Positions 23,745 through 36,100 are shown, counted from the first letter of the stretch. The stretch is 64,000 bases of DNA from Grifola frondosa (GCA_001683735.1 LUGG01000001.1:558001-622000); one strand, 5' to 3'. Made by a program: numbers and translations. Notes: generated by a model from the letters alone, not told the origin.

Positions 23745-26415
23745 CACCACCAGTCCCGACTCACGCGGTTCCCAAATGGGCTGTCCGGCTGGCGCCTGTT
23801 CATCAACCCCATATGGAACCTACTCCGGACCCACATATGTGCCACCTGGCAGCTCCCAGCTGTCTTCCACGACGAATCCAGCTGTTGCCTTTCTGGCACC
23901 CACTGTGTCCCTCGCTGGATTTCCTATGCTGGCTCTGCTCACAAATATTACTCCTGCACTTCACTGCCTTCCACCCAGTAAGTCACTCTTATTTATCTCA
24001 GCTTGTACATATCAATGCTCATGTGTCCGTTCGTGCAGTGCCACTCGTGCCACTGACGACTATCCCTCCTCTCGCGCTCTCCTCAACTATCCTTGCCCCC
24101 CTCATCTCTATCCACCTTACTCACAGCGGTGGCCTTCTCTGCCTGCCTCTTTGCCTTGCATGCCTCTCGAGCATCTGCCTCCTTCTGTCGTTTGGTGTCC
24201 TGTTCAATGCGGAGCGCCGTGGCCATGTCTTTGTGTTTTTGGAGCCGATCACTTAAGTAGGGCTGGGGGATGGTCAGGTGTCGAGGAAGCACCTTGCGGA
24301 GGACGGCGGCATTGTGTAGCGTGTGCAGATTCAGTATATAGTGGGTGTCATTTGTGTGTACGAGGACTGGATGCATCACTTCCGTAGCCGTGTGCTCCTG
24401 CTGCCGTGCTTCGCGCCCACTCGCAGTGCACTTCCCATCCAGACAATTATGTTGGACATTTACTATGAACATAATATCCTGAATAATATTATCAGCTAAT
24501 GGTCATGATACTATGGTCCTGCACAAATTCACTCACCTTCGTGGCAACCACAGTGTGTATTGCCGACCCGGTCACCTTGATGAGTTCCGGCATATTGAAG
24601 TGCGGGTGTACGCTATTCGTCAGTATGAAATGTTCAAGGATGACGCACGCAGTTCCAGGTTCACAGTTCAGCGACGGCGCGGAGGTGAGTATCGACGAGA
24701 TATGACCAATGATAGTTTGGTCCTGTCATAAGTCACATAGTTAATGAAAGAGTATTCAACACCGTCAACAATGCGTACTCACTGCGGCTTTCGCAAACAC
24801 CCATGACTTTGCCATGCAACGTTCACCTTGCTGAGATATCACGAAAGTGCAGAAGTACCACTCCGACTGTGACTCCAAGAAAATGCTGCTCGCTGAGGGA
24901 GTGATATTCAGACTGGAGAATTTGACGGGGTTGGACCTGGATTTCTTGAGACAATGAACAGCACCTGCGGAAAGTCAAAACACACCGTAAATGCAGTTTA
25001 CATGTAGAATACCTTACCGGCAATGAGTGTGTTGCATTGGACATATTCAAGTCGGCGTTGAACTTGTGCATTAGCGAAGTAGCGACGAACACCTGCGCCT
25101 GCTTGCACAAATGCGCCATGGCTGTTCCGCCACCATCCGCCGCTAACGACATGCTTGAAACGATCCAGCTCAGCACAAGTCAATGCAATGTCATGGCTAG
25201 GAGCTTGATGGTTCGAGAGCACACTGCACATGTGGAAAATTGCATTGAAACACTCGAAGATTTCCGTAGAATAGCCCTCCCCAAAATGTCTGTGTATGTC
25301 CGGCGTAAGTATAATATATATATGAGAATGAGAACTTACCCCGAAATGTGGTCGGACGCCTTCAACTGAGCGCGCCGCAGGGTTGCATATTCGCAAACAT
25401 CCTCGTCGGGTTGCCGCTGCCCGCGATAATCGCTGGGAGAGGATTCGCGAGTCTCCCAAAATTTGCGGATCTCTGCCTGCATTAAGCTGGCAGGTGAAAG
25501 CGGCATGAGGAGTATGAGCTTATGAAATATTGAAACACGGTGACGACGAGGGACTCCTGGCCCAAACACACAAGTCAGACGGCACGTGATGAAGCAGTTT
25601 TTGCTCACCGCTTCAAGGCCTTGTGTTCTTCATGCATTGCTGGGCATCCGTGTTCGTGTTCCCGAATCCTGAGCTGTTTGCTCCACATCAGCACTGATGC
25701 ATGATGTGTCATTGTGTTTGGGGATTCTGGACTTGCCATAAATGCCTGAGCTGTGTGCTCCGTGAGCTGTTAGCCACATCGTTGTATCGGGGCATTTGAC
25801 CAAAAGACTGACCTTGTTTTTTAGATCTCCAGCTTCACCTCTCAAGGTTCCCGAGCACTCACAAGCTTGGATGTCAAATATTCAAGGTGGGTCCTACTGT
25901 GTTGCTGGGCTGTGTTTGCAGTGACAGGGATGGGACTTAGAATGGGGTGGTGTTTGAAGGTAAGTTCAATATGATGTCGGAGTCATATGAATGCTTGAAT
26001 GTAACTGATGAACTTCACGCATAATGTCAGGCACCGCTGGAATGAGTTACGATGCCAGGGACAGCCGCGTGGGCGGACAAGTTGTTATTCGAGACGCTTA
26101 CAAGTCGCACTATTATTAGTATTAATATTGATGTAAATAAACCCCCTGGATACTCTCGAATGTGATTCAGGTTTGACATCTTATTGGACTGTATCTAAAA
26201 GGAATGGAAAGGAGGGGATGTATGTATTCTACTACCTGTGGACACTGCAGCCCCAGCTGGGTATCCAGCTGGCTGCCATCTGTGCTGGATTCATTGTGAT
26301 TTCATTCTCGTCCGCGACTGGGAGCCAGATATCGGCCAGATGGATCCACCTGGCAATCACATGGCCGATATATGGTCATGCCAGATCGAGCCCGGCTAGT
26401 CCCGGAACGGTGGTG
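23745..26415 (-). mobile_element. 2.67-kb DNA element with CACCACC inverted termini and TA duplication
   Basis: The left arm preserves the empty site (caacTAatat), so the ends are exact. The insert starts CACCACCAGTCCC, ends GGGACTAGCC... reversed as ...CGGAACGGTGGTG, and is flanked by TA on both sides (23743-23744, 26416-26417). The termini share CACCACC and a looser match beyond. Its GC content is higher than the arm's. It carries minus-strand coding remnants (24083-25608). A TA target suggests a Tc1/mariner- or Harbinger-like cut-and-paste enzyme, but no DDE transposase was recognised, so it may be non-autonomous. Confidence 0.75.
24083..25608 (-). pseudogene. Repeat-associated protein remnant carried by the TA element
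   Basis: Three minus-strand pieces read in order. The first is EIRKFWETRESSPSDYRG ... YATLRRAQLKASDHISG (25508-25336). The second is YSTEIFECFNAIFHMC, SNHQAPSHDIALTCAELDR and FKHVVSGGWW (about 25300-25120). The third is NVQHNCLDGKC ... THYILNLHTLHNAAVLR with a basic RQKEADAREACKAKRQAEK tail (24460-24083). The phrase 'SNHQAPS-DIA' followed by an 'NVQHNC' segment is, from memory, typical of a large hypothetical protein that is repeated in Agaricomycete genomes. Its function is not known to me. Frames are interrupted and at least one intron (near 25336-25270) is likely. Confidence 0.4.
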
Positions 26416-27740
26416 TAATATATGCTCTAGGCAAGTCTTTGGATGTGCGGACTCGGACACCGATGACTCGGACAATGATGATGGCCCAGGTGGGAATCAG
26501 GTTGCTGCCATTGCTGCTCAGTGTGCTGCCTGACAGAAGAAGCAAGCAGCCAAGAGACACTATGCAAAGATGCACTCTCCCTACAGTGTTGCCAGCGACA
26601 ACGAGGACACAGCAGACCTCAAAAGGCATGGCTGCTTAGTCCACAATGACAACAACAACAACTACTACTATGGCTACATATCCCCCATGAGAATGAGGAT
26701 GTCAGAGAGGAGTGCTCTGAGGAGGAAGATATTGAGTGGGTGCAGAGCCTGGAAGCCTAAGTTGGATTCTTTTGCACTCTTCATCCATCTCACCTTCACT
26801 GAAACATGTCCACTCAGACCTCCTCTGTCGACGTGTTCTTTGCTCCCCTCAGCAGCTCTCTTGCTTACGCTTTGCTCTCTTGCTCGCACTTTGCTCACTT
26901 GCTCATGCTTCATCTCTTGCTCATACTTCGCCATTCTTCTCATGCTTCGCCATTCTTCTCATGCTTTGCCCATCACTCCCCTTTGAAGCTCCCCCTGTTC
27001 CACTTCTCACTCCCCATGCTTGCGCTTCACTTACTTTGCTTCGCATGCTCGCACCTCATTCAGTGCACTCACTTAGATTGTAGATAATTATGTGCTTGTA
27101 GCTGTAATTACATATTTGTAGCATCTGGATAAAATGAAATGTATTATTGGTATTCTAGCCTATGAAGATACGAGAGCTGCAATAAATATCAGAATCACTT
27201 CTGACCACTTGAAATGATGCACCAGTCATTTGAAATGTGCTAATTCTTGTGAGCATTGGTAATAGCAGGATATGTAGTTGGCAAGATATTACATTCAGGT
27301 ACAAGTGCTCGGTGATCGATTCTATTGGCTGGCAGATGTTGCCAACCCATATGTCAGGTTTTGTGGCATTTACAAGGATCACGTGGTCTTAAATTCAATT
27401 TTGGGGTATGTACCTACATATAATTGTAGGTAACAGCGGAGGGACTGCGCTGATGATCATGAAACTTTAGTAATTAATGGCTTAAATAATAAGTTTGATA
27501 CTTTGCAAAGGTAGGCGTATTGTCAATAGGATAGGAGAAGGTTATATATAATATTTTAAAATAAATAATACTTAAATAATAATAAAATTAATCATTTTCC
27601 TCATTAATTGTACCTGCCATGCAGAGCAATGGCCCTCTAAAACCAAGTGTTTGGAATGATGGTTTGAGATAGTGAGATGTGCAAAAAAGCAGAATGATTA
27701 AGGATAGCATGCTGGTCAAAAAGAAAAGCATTGAGGAGTT

Positions 27741-28557
27741 ATTAATGGTACATGCATTAAATTTAATCATATGATTAATCTGAATGAAGATACAGAGGCA
27801 TACAGATTGTGTGAAATTATATACTTTGATGATTTCCACTTTACATCCAAAATCATTGAGGCAGATGGTAAGACTTGGTATACTGACAGTGTGGAATTAG
27901 GCAGAAGGTCAAATTTTCAAGGAAAAATTGATGACATGGATGCAACAAAACTTAGTAGAGCTAAAAAGAGAAAGAGTAGTGCAGCTATATATACTAAGTT
28001 GTAAAATTCAATGTTAATGACTCAAAATTTGTAGATTGTATCATATCAAGCTTCTGTAAATACTAATGTATTAGTTGAACCTACATGTTTCAATTTATAA
28101 ATGTCGATGATTCATACTATAATTTTACAATTACTTATTTATAATGTAGAACAGATGAATTAACAAGCAATAGTTTAGATAATAAGTTTGGTACTTTGTA
28201 AAGGCAGACATCTTGTGAGGACAGTAAGTGAAGATTATCTATAATATATTAGAATAAATATAACTTAAATAATAAATAAAATTAAAATTCAATTGCCTTG
28301 TAAAAATGCTAACATGTTAGTTAAATACATGTGAATGATCTATACTATATTTCTACTTATTTATAACATACAATGAATTAATTGATAATCAATAATTTAA
28401 ATTATGAGTTTAGCACTCTACAAAGATAGACATATTGTCAGGAGGGTGGGAGATGGTCATATATAATATTTTAGAATAAACAAAAAATAAAATAATTCAT
28501 AAAGTTAATCATCTTTCTCATCAATCGTACCTGCCATGCGAAGCAATGGCCCTCTGA
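27741..28557 (+). mobile_element. Second Helitron 3' fragment
   Basis: Matches 1893-2735: the end of the peptidase frame (27771-28004), the AT-rich tail, then the hairpin (28533-28550) and CTGA (28554-28557). The loop bases differ (GAA for AGA) while the stem is kept. CTGA instead of CTAA is an allowed CTRR variant. The following bases aaccaagt equal those after the end at 27640. Confidence 0.7.
27750..28004 (+). pseudogene. USP-like peptidase C-terminus, second copy
   Basis: The last ~80 residues of the frame at 1321-2160, including the His box (FDDFHFTSKIIEADGKTWY) and the basic C-terminus. It lacks the Cys box and the start, so it is a truncated copy. Confidence 0.65.
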
Positions 28558-31500
28558 AACCAAGTTGTGAGACATCAGTCTTGGTGGGACATCTGGGGTG
28601 TCCTACTCAGGTGGTTTATCTTGGGCAAGGGTCAGAAAGACCATTGCAAGAGCTGTTCTCAGATACCTCAGACCATTCAGCCATTCTTCATATTGAATAA
28701 ACATATTGATTTTATGTATACATGACACTCAAGGCTATTTTACTCTACTCATCTGACTCTATACACCTCAACATACATGATTATCAATACATTTGCTTGG
28801 TTTAGTCCTGCTTTGACACAAACACAATGGTAAGCTATCAAGCAGAGCAATAAGAGCAGATGTCATATACAATGGGTGACAGTGGAGTGCACCAAAGTCG
28901 GGCTGCATCTGAGGTCCATGCTTGCCACATGCAGCAACCAGAGATCATCAATGGATATGATGGATGAGGGTGTCACAGACACAGACTTACCATTTGCTGT
29001 ACAGGGCAGGTCACATTGTCAAAAGTGAATGGTGAATGGCAAGATGCCTGTCAACTGACCATGAGCATGTGCATGTGCATCAAAGCAGACAACTCACTTA
29101 TATACAAATTTAGGATACAGACAGTGGACATGCCACTGAACCCTAGCACATACTCTTTTTCCCAAGCATGCATGTCCTGCCCCCGATGCTAGAGTGAACT
29201 TTGTTGAATGGCAGCCAAAGAATGCAAAACACACACTTGCTGGTGATATCCCTGTGCACTACCTAGACACCTATAATAACAATAATAAGTGACCAATAAC
29301 ATGTGAGACTAAGTGTGCAAGTGGGCCTCAGAGCCTCAAAGCAGCTTCTGACTTAGTGTTGCTGCAGCTAAGTCAGGCCTAAATGATATATGACTCATAA
29401 CTTGGGCAGTTTTTCACATATCATAGTGATCTTACATTCATTTCGTAGCCTATATATAGCCGCATACTCTTGCCAAATATCAAAATGTTATACCTCATAT
29501 TGATGGAGATATAGCCAAAAAGCCAATTGCAAAGTCTGATTTTTAGTCAGCTTTTTTACCAATGTAACTGAAATTGAAACATATTAAAGATAATTATGCA
29601 AATGGTGGTGTTACATTCAAATACATATACATCTTAGCTATTGATTTCAATTAAGATCATGTCATTATCTGCAAAATTGATGTCAGAATATTTAAAAAGC
29701 TGAAACAGGTGTGACTAAGCTGTGGCAACACTATTCTGACTCGATGTGACAGTCACAACACAGGCATGGGTGTGGTCAGAGAACTACGAGAATATGGAGG
29801 ATGAGTATGTGGAAAGCTAAGTATCATGAGAATATGGAGGATGCAATTGCAAATAAGAGGTGAGTTAAGAACTAGGATGAAGCCACAGAAGTCGCAGTAG
29901 TAGGGGTTGCAGCAAAGGTTGCAGGAGAAGTAGTGACTGAAGTCACAACAAAAGTCACAGTTTCAGTCACAGTTTCAGTCACAGTTTCAGTCACAGTGAA
30001 AGTCGCAGTTGCAGTCACAGTGTTTTGAAGTCAGAACTCTGAGAGGAGAAATCAACTTGTTTTTGTAATGAGTACATGAGGCTTTTTATATAGGCTACAC
30101 TACTTTTGTAGAAGTGCCATAAATCAGCATGGTCAGGAGTAGCTATTAGGCCAGGGAGATGGGAAGGAGGAGAAAGCAACGAATGAAATAAGGAAAATTT
30201 AGCTAGGAACAGAAAGTTGGCACACCAGGTCGGGAGTACGCACACACTGACCCTGACGGTACAAAAATGGAAAGGTTGGGAAGTGAATGAGACATAAGGA
30301 GTATAAGGGGGAAACCAGAAGAAGCCAAAGAAAGTAAGAATGATCAAGTCTAGATGAGTCGAGAACATCAGTAAATATCGGGCCGATGCACAGTAGCTTA
30401 GCACCGGGTATGTGGGAGGCTGGTGGCCGAAGTGTGAATGTCAAAGGATCAGGCCCATCGGGCCATGGGGATGTCAGAGAAGTCAGAGTGCCAAGAGGAT
30501 AGAGGTGAAGTCACCACAAGTTGGAGGATGTCATGAAGGTCGCAGAAGATCGAGAAATGAATGGATTGGGAGGTAGAAGGAGTGGGGGTCATGTCACCAG
30601 GGTATTTCTCCTTAATCTTGCACAAGAAATAGCATGCCTGCTTGACAGCTTGGTTTCCAGCCAGATCAAGTCAGCAGTTCACACTTGATTGCTGCCTATA
30701 TGCATGCATATAGTCAGTATATTTTGTTGTAGTTGTCAAAGGAGTCTTACCTCTATGCCACCGGTGCAGTGGTAGTAACCATCACAGGTCTTCAAGGTGC
30801 AGATATGCCTTACGATCCTAGTCCCAGAAAAAGCTTTCACCAGGTATGTCCTTAGCAATAGTGCATGCTTCTTTGTTCAATTTTCCATCGGCCACAGCAA
30901 AATACTCCTTAAGTGCATCCTCCTTGTTCTTGATAGATGATCGCTCCATGGCCAAAACACCCTATTCAGTACAACATTCTCAAATACAGCCAGCAAATTA
31001 CATATCCTCATGGAACATGCACATTGGGTTGCGTGCAAGCCACTCTGTTTTGATGCGGTCGATCTCCTGGCCACTATGCCCGCTTGCCTCCATGACAGCG
31101 ATGACATTCACAAGCACATGATCAGGCATGGACACACCATGGATGAGAATGGCCTTGATGGCACCGAGACCTTCAAGGTGAGCAAGTACTGCCAGAGGTG
31201 AATGAACCTAAGGTAGGCCAAGCGACTGCACTGTTGATGACAATGATGGTGGGTGAGCAGAATATGAGTAAGTGGTAGATGTAACGATGTAATAGACATA
31301 TTTGAAGACAATGTTCCAAGCGATGGGGTGCAGGGAGGTGAGGTAGGATGATGTGAGTGAGAGTGCAAAGACAAAGTCCTTGGATGAGAAAAAAATCATT
31401 GTTCAACATGATCACATGCCTTAAATGCACTGCAACAGTCTGTTGCTGTTTCTGTCTCAACTCACAGTCAGATATTGAATATTGAATATATACATGTAAA

Positions 31501-31900
31501 TAATCAAGGTTTCTACATAAAGTCACCAACCACTACGATTGCAACACGCATTTTTGAAGATGGAAACCAAGATCAAGAGTAAGATCATTCAAGAGGACCT
31601 TATCGAGCCTAAGACAAATTTGCAAGACTCAGATGCCCCAAGACGGCCATAAGAGGATGTAAATTTCCTGATGCTTGTTGATTTCATGGAAAGAGTGTTG
31701 AACTTTTGGTCTGATTGGGTGGAGGCTCTGGACCCTCTGCAATGTTTCTGGACTTGTCTGAACTGCAGATATGTAGTAGTTCAATACCTTGTTCTTTGCC
31801 ATCTTAAGTGTCTGAATCCATTTGATGTTGCTGTGAGATCTTTTTGGTCTGAATTAAGACACTCCAGAGACATTCAGATGAAATCAGATGAACTTAGACA
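28558..31900. other. Degraded transposon-derived sequence, no intact gene
   Basis: No supported gene. The minus strand near 31140-30760 reads in one frame NVIAVMEASGHSGQEIDR, EWLARNPMCMFHEDM, then after stops EDALKEYFAVADGKLNKEA and IPGESFFWD. It is clearly decayed protein-coding DNA of unknown family. A 12-bp tandem repeat (tttcagtcacag) lies at about 29953-29996 within a run of 'agtcacag/gaagtcac' motifs (29880-30025). Confidence 0.45.
29950..30025. repeat. 12-bp minisatellite
   Basis: Tandem tttcagtcacag units, three exact, with degenerate neighbours on either side. Confidence 0.7.
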
Positions 31901-31919
31901 AAACTGAGTTTTGCTGATG

Positions 31920-32841
31920 CTCCGGTTTTCATGAACTACTGATGATGCTATTCAGTTCAAAGATAGGTACAATCAGTTACATGCTGGTACATTGACAGAG
32001 CGCCTGTCAAAAAAGCTATCTCGCACACAATATCCCTGTTATGGGAGCTATTTGATGATGAGGATGGTAGCATGGCGAAACCTTCCAGTAGTGCTGTGCC
32101 AAGTTTATCAGGTTCATCAGACCCACAGAAGCTGTGGCTTGCCAAATTTCAGCAATATCTCGACACAGTAGAGCAAATTCTGGAAGGAATGTCCATTGTC
32201 AAGTGGTGGGGTGTATGTATACATTTATTCTATGTATTTAACTCTGCTAACTTCTGCGTTTTGACAGTACAATGCTCACAGATATTCCGTCTGGATGTCG
32301 TTCATCAGCAAAATCTCAATTTAACTTATCATACTTTTTGTCTCTTAATTGCTCTTAAATGCACTTATAAAAACCCCCATGAGATCTCTTTTATCTCTTA
32401 ATCGTGCTTTTTGTTCTTAATTCAGAAGAAAAAGAGATATAAGACCTAAAAAGTAAGTTCATAAGGGTTAGTTTAAGAGAAAAAAGTATAATAAGTCAAA
32501 TTGAGATTTTGCTAATGTTAGCATGGGACTATCTTGCAGTCATGGCAGGCTCAGTTTTGAGTGAACAAGCATTTTCACAGGGCGGCATCACTATTAGCAA
32601 CCATCGCAATAGGCTGAAGGGTGACATTGTCGAGGCACTCCAGGCATTGAAATGTGCTATATGTCAGGATCTACTGTTTCGTTCTCCGGCTCCATCATCA
32701 AGTTTCAAGCAGGATATCAAGGAGATCAGCAAGACATTGGATGGTTTGGAAGGGACTGCGGAGGAGGCTGCGGGGGCATGGGACCTTGTTTTAGATGACA
32801 ATGATGACGATTTGTATGTAGATACTGAAGACGACGAGTGA
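31920..32841 (+). pseudogene. hAT-family transposase, C-terminal part
   Basis: A cut-and-paste transposase of the hAT superfamily. The C-terminal dimerisation region is clear: KWWG, then YNAHRYSVW, then LAWDYLAVMAGSVLSEQAFS, QGGITISNHRNRLKGDIVEAL and QALKCAICQDLLF. A GT-AG intron of 55 nt (32213-32267, GTATGT...GACAG) separates KWWG from YNAHRY. A 215-bp MITE (32303-32517) then interrupts the codon series WMS|LAW. The N-terminus and catalytic core upstream of 31920 are not recognisable. The end is acidic (DDNDDDLYVDTEDDE) and stops at 32839-32841. Confidence 0.75.
32303..32517. mobile_element. 215-bp MITE inserted in the hAT transposase
   Basis: Terminal inverted repeats of about 37 bp: CATCAGCAAAATCTCAATTT at the left end against the reverse complement of the right end CATTAGCAAAATCTCAATTT, continuing RACTTATYATACTTTTT. 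Flanked by TT on both sides (32301-32302, 32518-32519). Removing the insert plus one TT restores TGG ATG TCG TTA GCA TGG in the transposase. The interior is AT-rich with no coding capacity. Confidence 0.8.
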
Positions 32842-32879
32842 TATATGTCCTCATATGTTCAAAAAGATTACTTTTGTAT

Positions 32880-33060
32880 TACAGGCCCCGGCTTGGGCCA
32901 AGCCAGGCCGGAGCCAAGCCGGCTGCAGGGCTTGCGGCCTGGCTTCATACCTCACCAGGCCAGGAGCCCTATAAAGCCGGGCCAAAGCCGTGGCTTTCAG
33001 GCCAAGCCGGGCCCGCACAACACTAGCCCGCACTATATAACACAAAAACCCGTCAGGCCC
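32880..33060. repeat. GC-rich subterminal repeats of the hAT element
   Basis: Dense short repeats of GGCCCGGC / GGCTTGGGCC / AAGCCGGGC in both orientations directly after the transposase stop. Such clustered subterminal motifs are usual for hAT elements, where transposase binds. The element end was not located. Confidence 0.5.
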
Positions 33061-33176
33061 TGCCTGAAGTGACTCACAGTTGGAATGTGAATTAGACGGA
33101 GCAACGCCGACCAGTCACAAGTGGGTATATATTGAAAACCTCGGGCTGGGACTGGCTACTACGTTGAATTGTAACA

Positions 33177-36100
33177 TCAGAACCTACGTGGACCACCAAC
33201 TAAACCCTCTATGGACTGATGCTCCAGGTCATTCCTCGCTTTCAAGATAGCCGCGTGCATATCTTTCATAGCGTTCCCGAGTTTGATCCCAAAGCGACTG
33301 AGAATATCTCTTTGCCAAGCGTCATACTTCGCATTCACGCGCGCTTGCACTTGCTCGTAGTCGATGACGCAAACTCCAAAAGACTTCTGGGTCTCTGAAG
33401 TATCAAACGTCGAACGAGCCTTCTTGATCTCGGTAAGCAACTGTTGCCAATGCGCAAGGGAGTCGCCAAGACGATTAAAGACATAGTCTGCTTCAAGGTC
33501 CCAAAGGGATTGGAATTGCAACCATTTCGCCACGTAGTCTTTGAGTTGTTGAACCTTGTGTTCGACGAGCATAAAGGGGCGCTCCAAAGTTGCGTCAGGA
33601 AAATGTGTAAGCTATGGTCACCCCGTAAAATCTTGTAAGCGCACATTGCTGTTTGAATCACCTTGGAGCACTTACTAAGGATGCATATGTTGTTTCCGCG
33701 GCTACCGAACCTTGCATTTGTAGTCCTATCTCGTATCGAGAGCTCTGTATTCGTCTCAGTCGACAGACAATTCCTGAGTGAAACTCAGTCCTGGAGCGCG
33801 CAGAGAATCTTGTAATACTCACCTAGCCATTCATGTAATTGTTGTATCCAAATCTGACGGGCATGCTCGATGGGCGGATCCAAGAATATGACTTGATTCT
33901 GGATACGGATCTCATGCACGATCGGCTTCAAGGTCATACTGCCCACTAACAGCTGGGGAAAGAATCAGAATGCTTGATCAAGAAGCAGCTGCATCTCCTA
34001 CCTTCTCGTCCTTCGTGCGCTTATCTCGCCTTTTGGTGAGATCTCTAACGGCCAGTGTTTCGCGCCGTCCTTCACCGTCATCGGCGCGATCAAATTCTCC
34101 ACACCATATTTGTATCATATGGGCCATACGTTGCAGTAGAATCCCTTCGATGCGCTGGTCTAACTCAGCCACCCAATGCTCCAGATTCGCATACCCTTCT
34201 AAGTTCAGCCGATCAATCTAATATCGAGTGAGCCCGGGCTGCCAAAGCAACGGGTCATGTACTCACCGCAGCTTGTATCCTATTCAGCAAGTCCGCGAAC
34301 GCGTCCGATGCATAAGGACAAGTAGACAAGTCTTCAATTGCACGAAGTATATCCTTGTACAGGTCAATGACATTGTTTGTTTTGTCCTATAAATGTACGA
34401 TGAGAACGATGAGACCCATGGAAGTCGGACCATACCTGTAGAACAGAAACCACGCTGGCGAGTTCTCTGACAAACTGAATGTGACGGTTATCACGAGCAT
34501 CACTGCTTGAGACGTATCGAGCCGTGTCGTATTGATTGACAAAATAATCCCATCGAATATTCATGCCTAACAAAAGAGATTTTAGTATTTCTGCGCGACA
34601 AATACATTGAGTATACTCACCACGAGTAACCATTCTCTGTGCCTCATTCCGATACTCTGCAACTAGCCACTCGATGCCTTTATTATTCTCAACAAGATCC
34701 AGTGTTTGGCCATACGTTCTGACGGTCTCCATGAGACTGACGGCATGGGGGTATACGCGCTTCGCATCCTTCGCCATATTCGTAATTGCGTGGGGCACCT
34801 GGAAGTTTTGCCATAGAAGGTTCCTCACTTCTTTAAAGAGAGTGATGATCTGCGGATCGAAATTCACAGCGAGCTGGAAGCCGCCGCCTCGAAGCCGCAC
34901 AATCTCGAATAACCGACCATTGACACCCATGTCCCGACGATTGATATCGTGCAACCACGCCTCATAAACAGGGCGAACATCTAACTTCTTGCGGAAAGCT
35001 GCGCTCTCAGATTGTAGCTTCTGACCCTCGGCATAGAGTTCCCAACCCTTGCCTAGGACGTCCTCGACGCGTTTCATATAGGTCTGCAATTGCCTATCAA
35101 TCTGACGAGCCCAGATGATAGCACCTGATATTGGTGGTAAGTCGCGCATTTGTGACATATGATATGCTTCCGAAAATCGGTATTGGGTTTTGAACTAAAA
35201 ATGTATCAGTGATAGTTCCTTAGAATTGTATAGCTCTAGACCTTGTCATGCAACCGCTTGATATCTTCCTTGACCGAATCGATAAGTTGTGTCTGATACT
35301 CTTGAATGGCTCCCCTGATCTGATGGAAGCACATTCTGTCAGGTGTATAACTCTCCAAAACTGCCAGACAATACCTTTGGGCGGACAAAGAGTGCATTGA
35401 ACTTGGAAAACACTCGAAACATCTCATTCGCATTTCGCGCAGTTCCGAGTCGATCCCTAAGTCGCGCAATGATCTGGTTTTCGACTCGAGCGACGCGTTC
35501 GTTGTATGCATTCTCCGCTGCGACCCAGATTTCACTGCCCTCTGGAGCTTATATGTCAAGCAATGATGCAGGTATGAAGAACCAAGAAACTGACCGACCG
35601 AGACGTCAAGTACGTCAATCCTCTTCATGACCTCGTATGCCTCCTTCACCTCCGCTTCCATGTCCATCCCTCCCATCTCCATATTGACACCACTGAGACC
35701 CTTCGTCGGACCAGTCATGACAGCCAGCTGTTCATGCTGCTTCCTCCAGTCTCGAAGATATCGGGCGCGATCCTGCAATTTCGCATGCGCAGGGATGACT
35801 TTGATAGGAATGAATTTCTCCGACCGCTTTCTAGTCACCTCCCGCGCGACATTAGTGAATTCCTTCATATTATCATCCCAGGTACGGAAGATACCCATAG
35901 TTTGCGATAGCAAACGCTCAAACGTATCATAAGGCGTATACAGCAACCGATGTGAGGTCAGAACACGGAGTAACTGGTCATTAAAATCGCGCGAGATAGC
36001 CTCCACGAGCGGAAGCGCGCGGCGTATAGGATAAGGGGACAACTTGAGCTTGCGGTTGATGTGGCCAAAGATTAGTACCAGGGCTTCTTGTATTTTGTCG

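Larger units (their letters stand above)
23401..26760 (+). pseudogene. Unknown repeat-associated protein, right-arm copy, interrupted in its intron
   Basis: Same gene as 12930-13617. Exon 1 runs from 23401 to about 23709. The ~49-nt intron is split at its TA by the 2.67-kb element (23745-26415). Exon 2 resumes after 26440 and ends near 26760. A TGA replaces CGA in the block QCAARQKK (near 26530), so this copy is also truncated. The insertion inside an intron could in principle be spliced around, but the extra stop argues against a full product. Confidence 0.45.
18937..27649 (+). repeat. Right arm of ~6-kb inverted repeat (with 2.67-kb insertion)
   Basis: Reverse complement of 12007-18096. 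After removing 23745-26415 and one TA, the arm is about 6.04 kb, matching 6.09 kb on the left. It ends in a complete Helitron-type 3' terminus (hairpin 27616-27633, CTAA 27637-27640) plus 9 bp (aaccaagtg) also present on the left arm tip. Most of the arm is near-identical to its partner. Stretches near 20800-21180 and 26770-27060 are noticeably more diverged. Confidence 0.9.

Noticed and set aside
29950..30025. CRISPR-like regular repeats
   Set aside because: Simple tandem 12-bp units without unique spacers, in a eukaryotic genome.
30846..31121. 91-codon plus-strand frame
   Set aside because: It is the shadow of a decayed minus-strand coding region (31140-30760), itself interrupted by stops.
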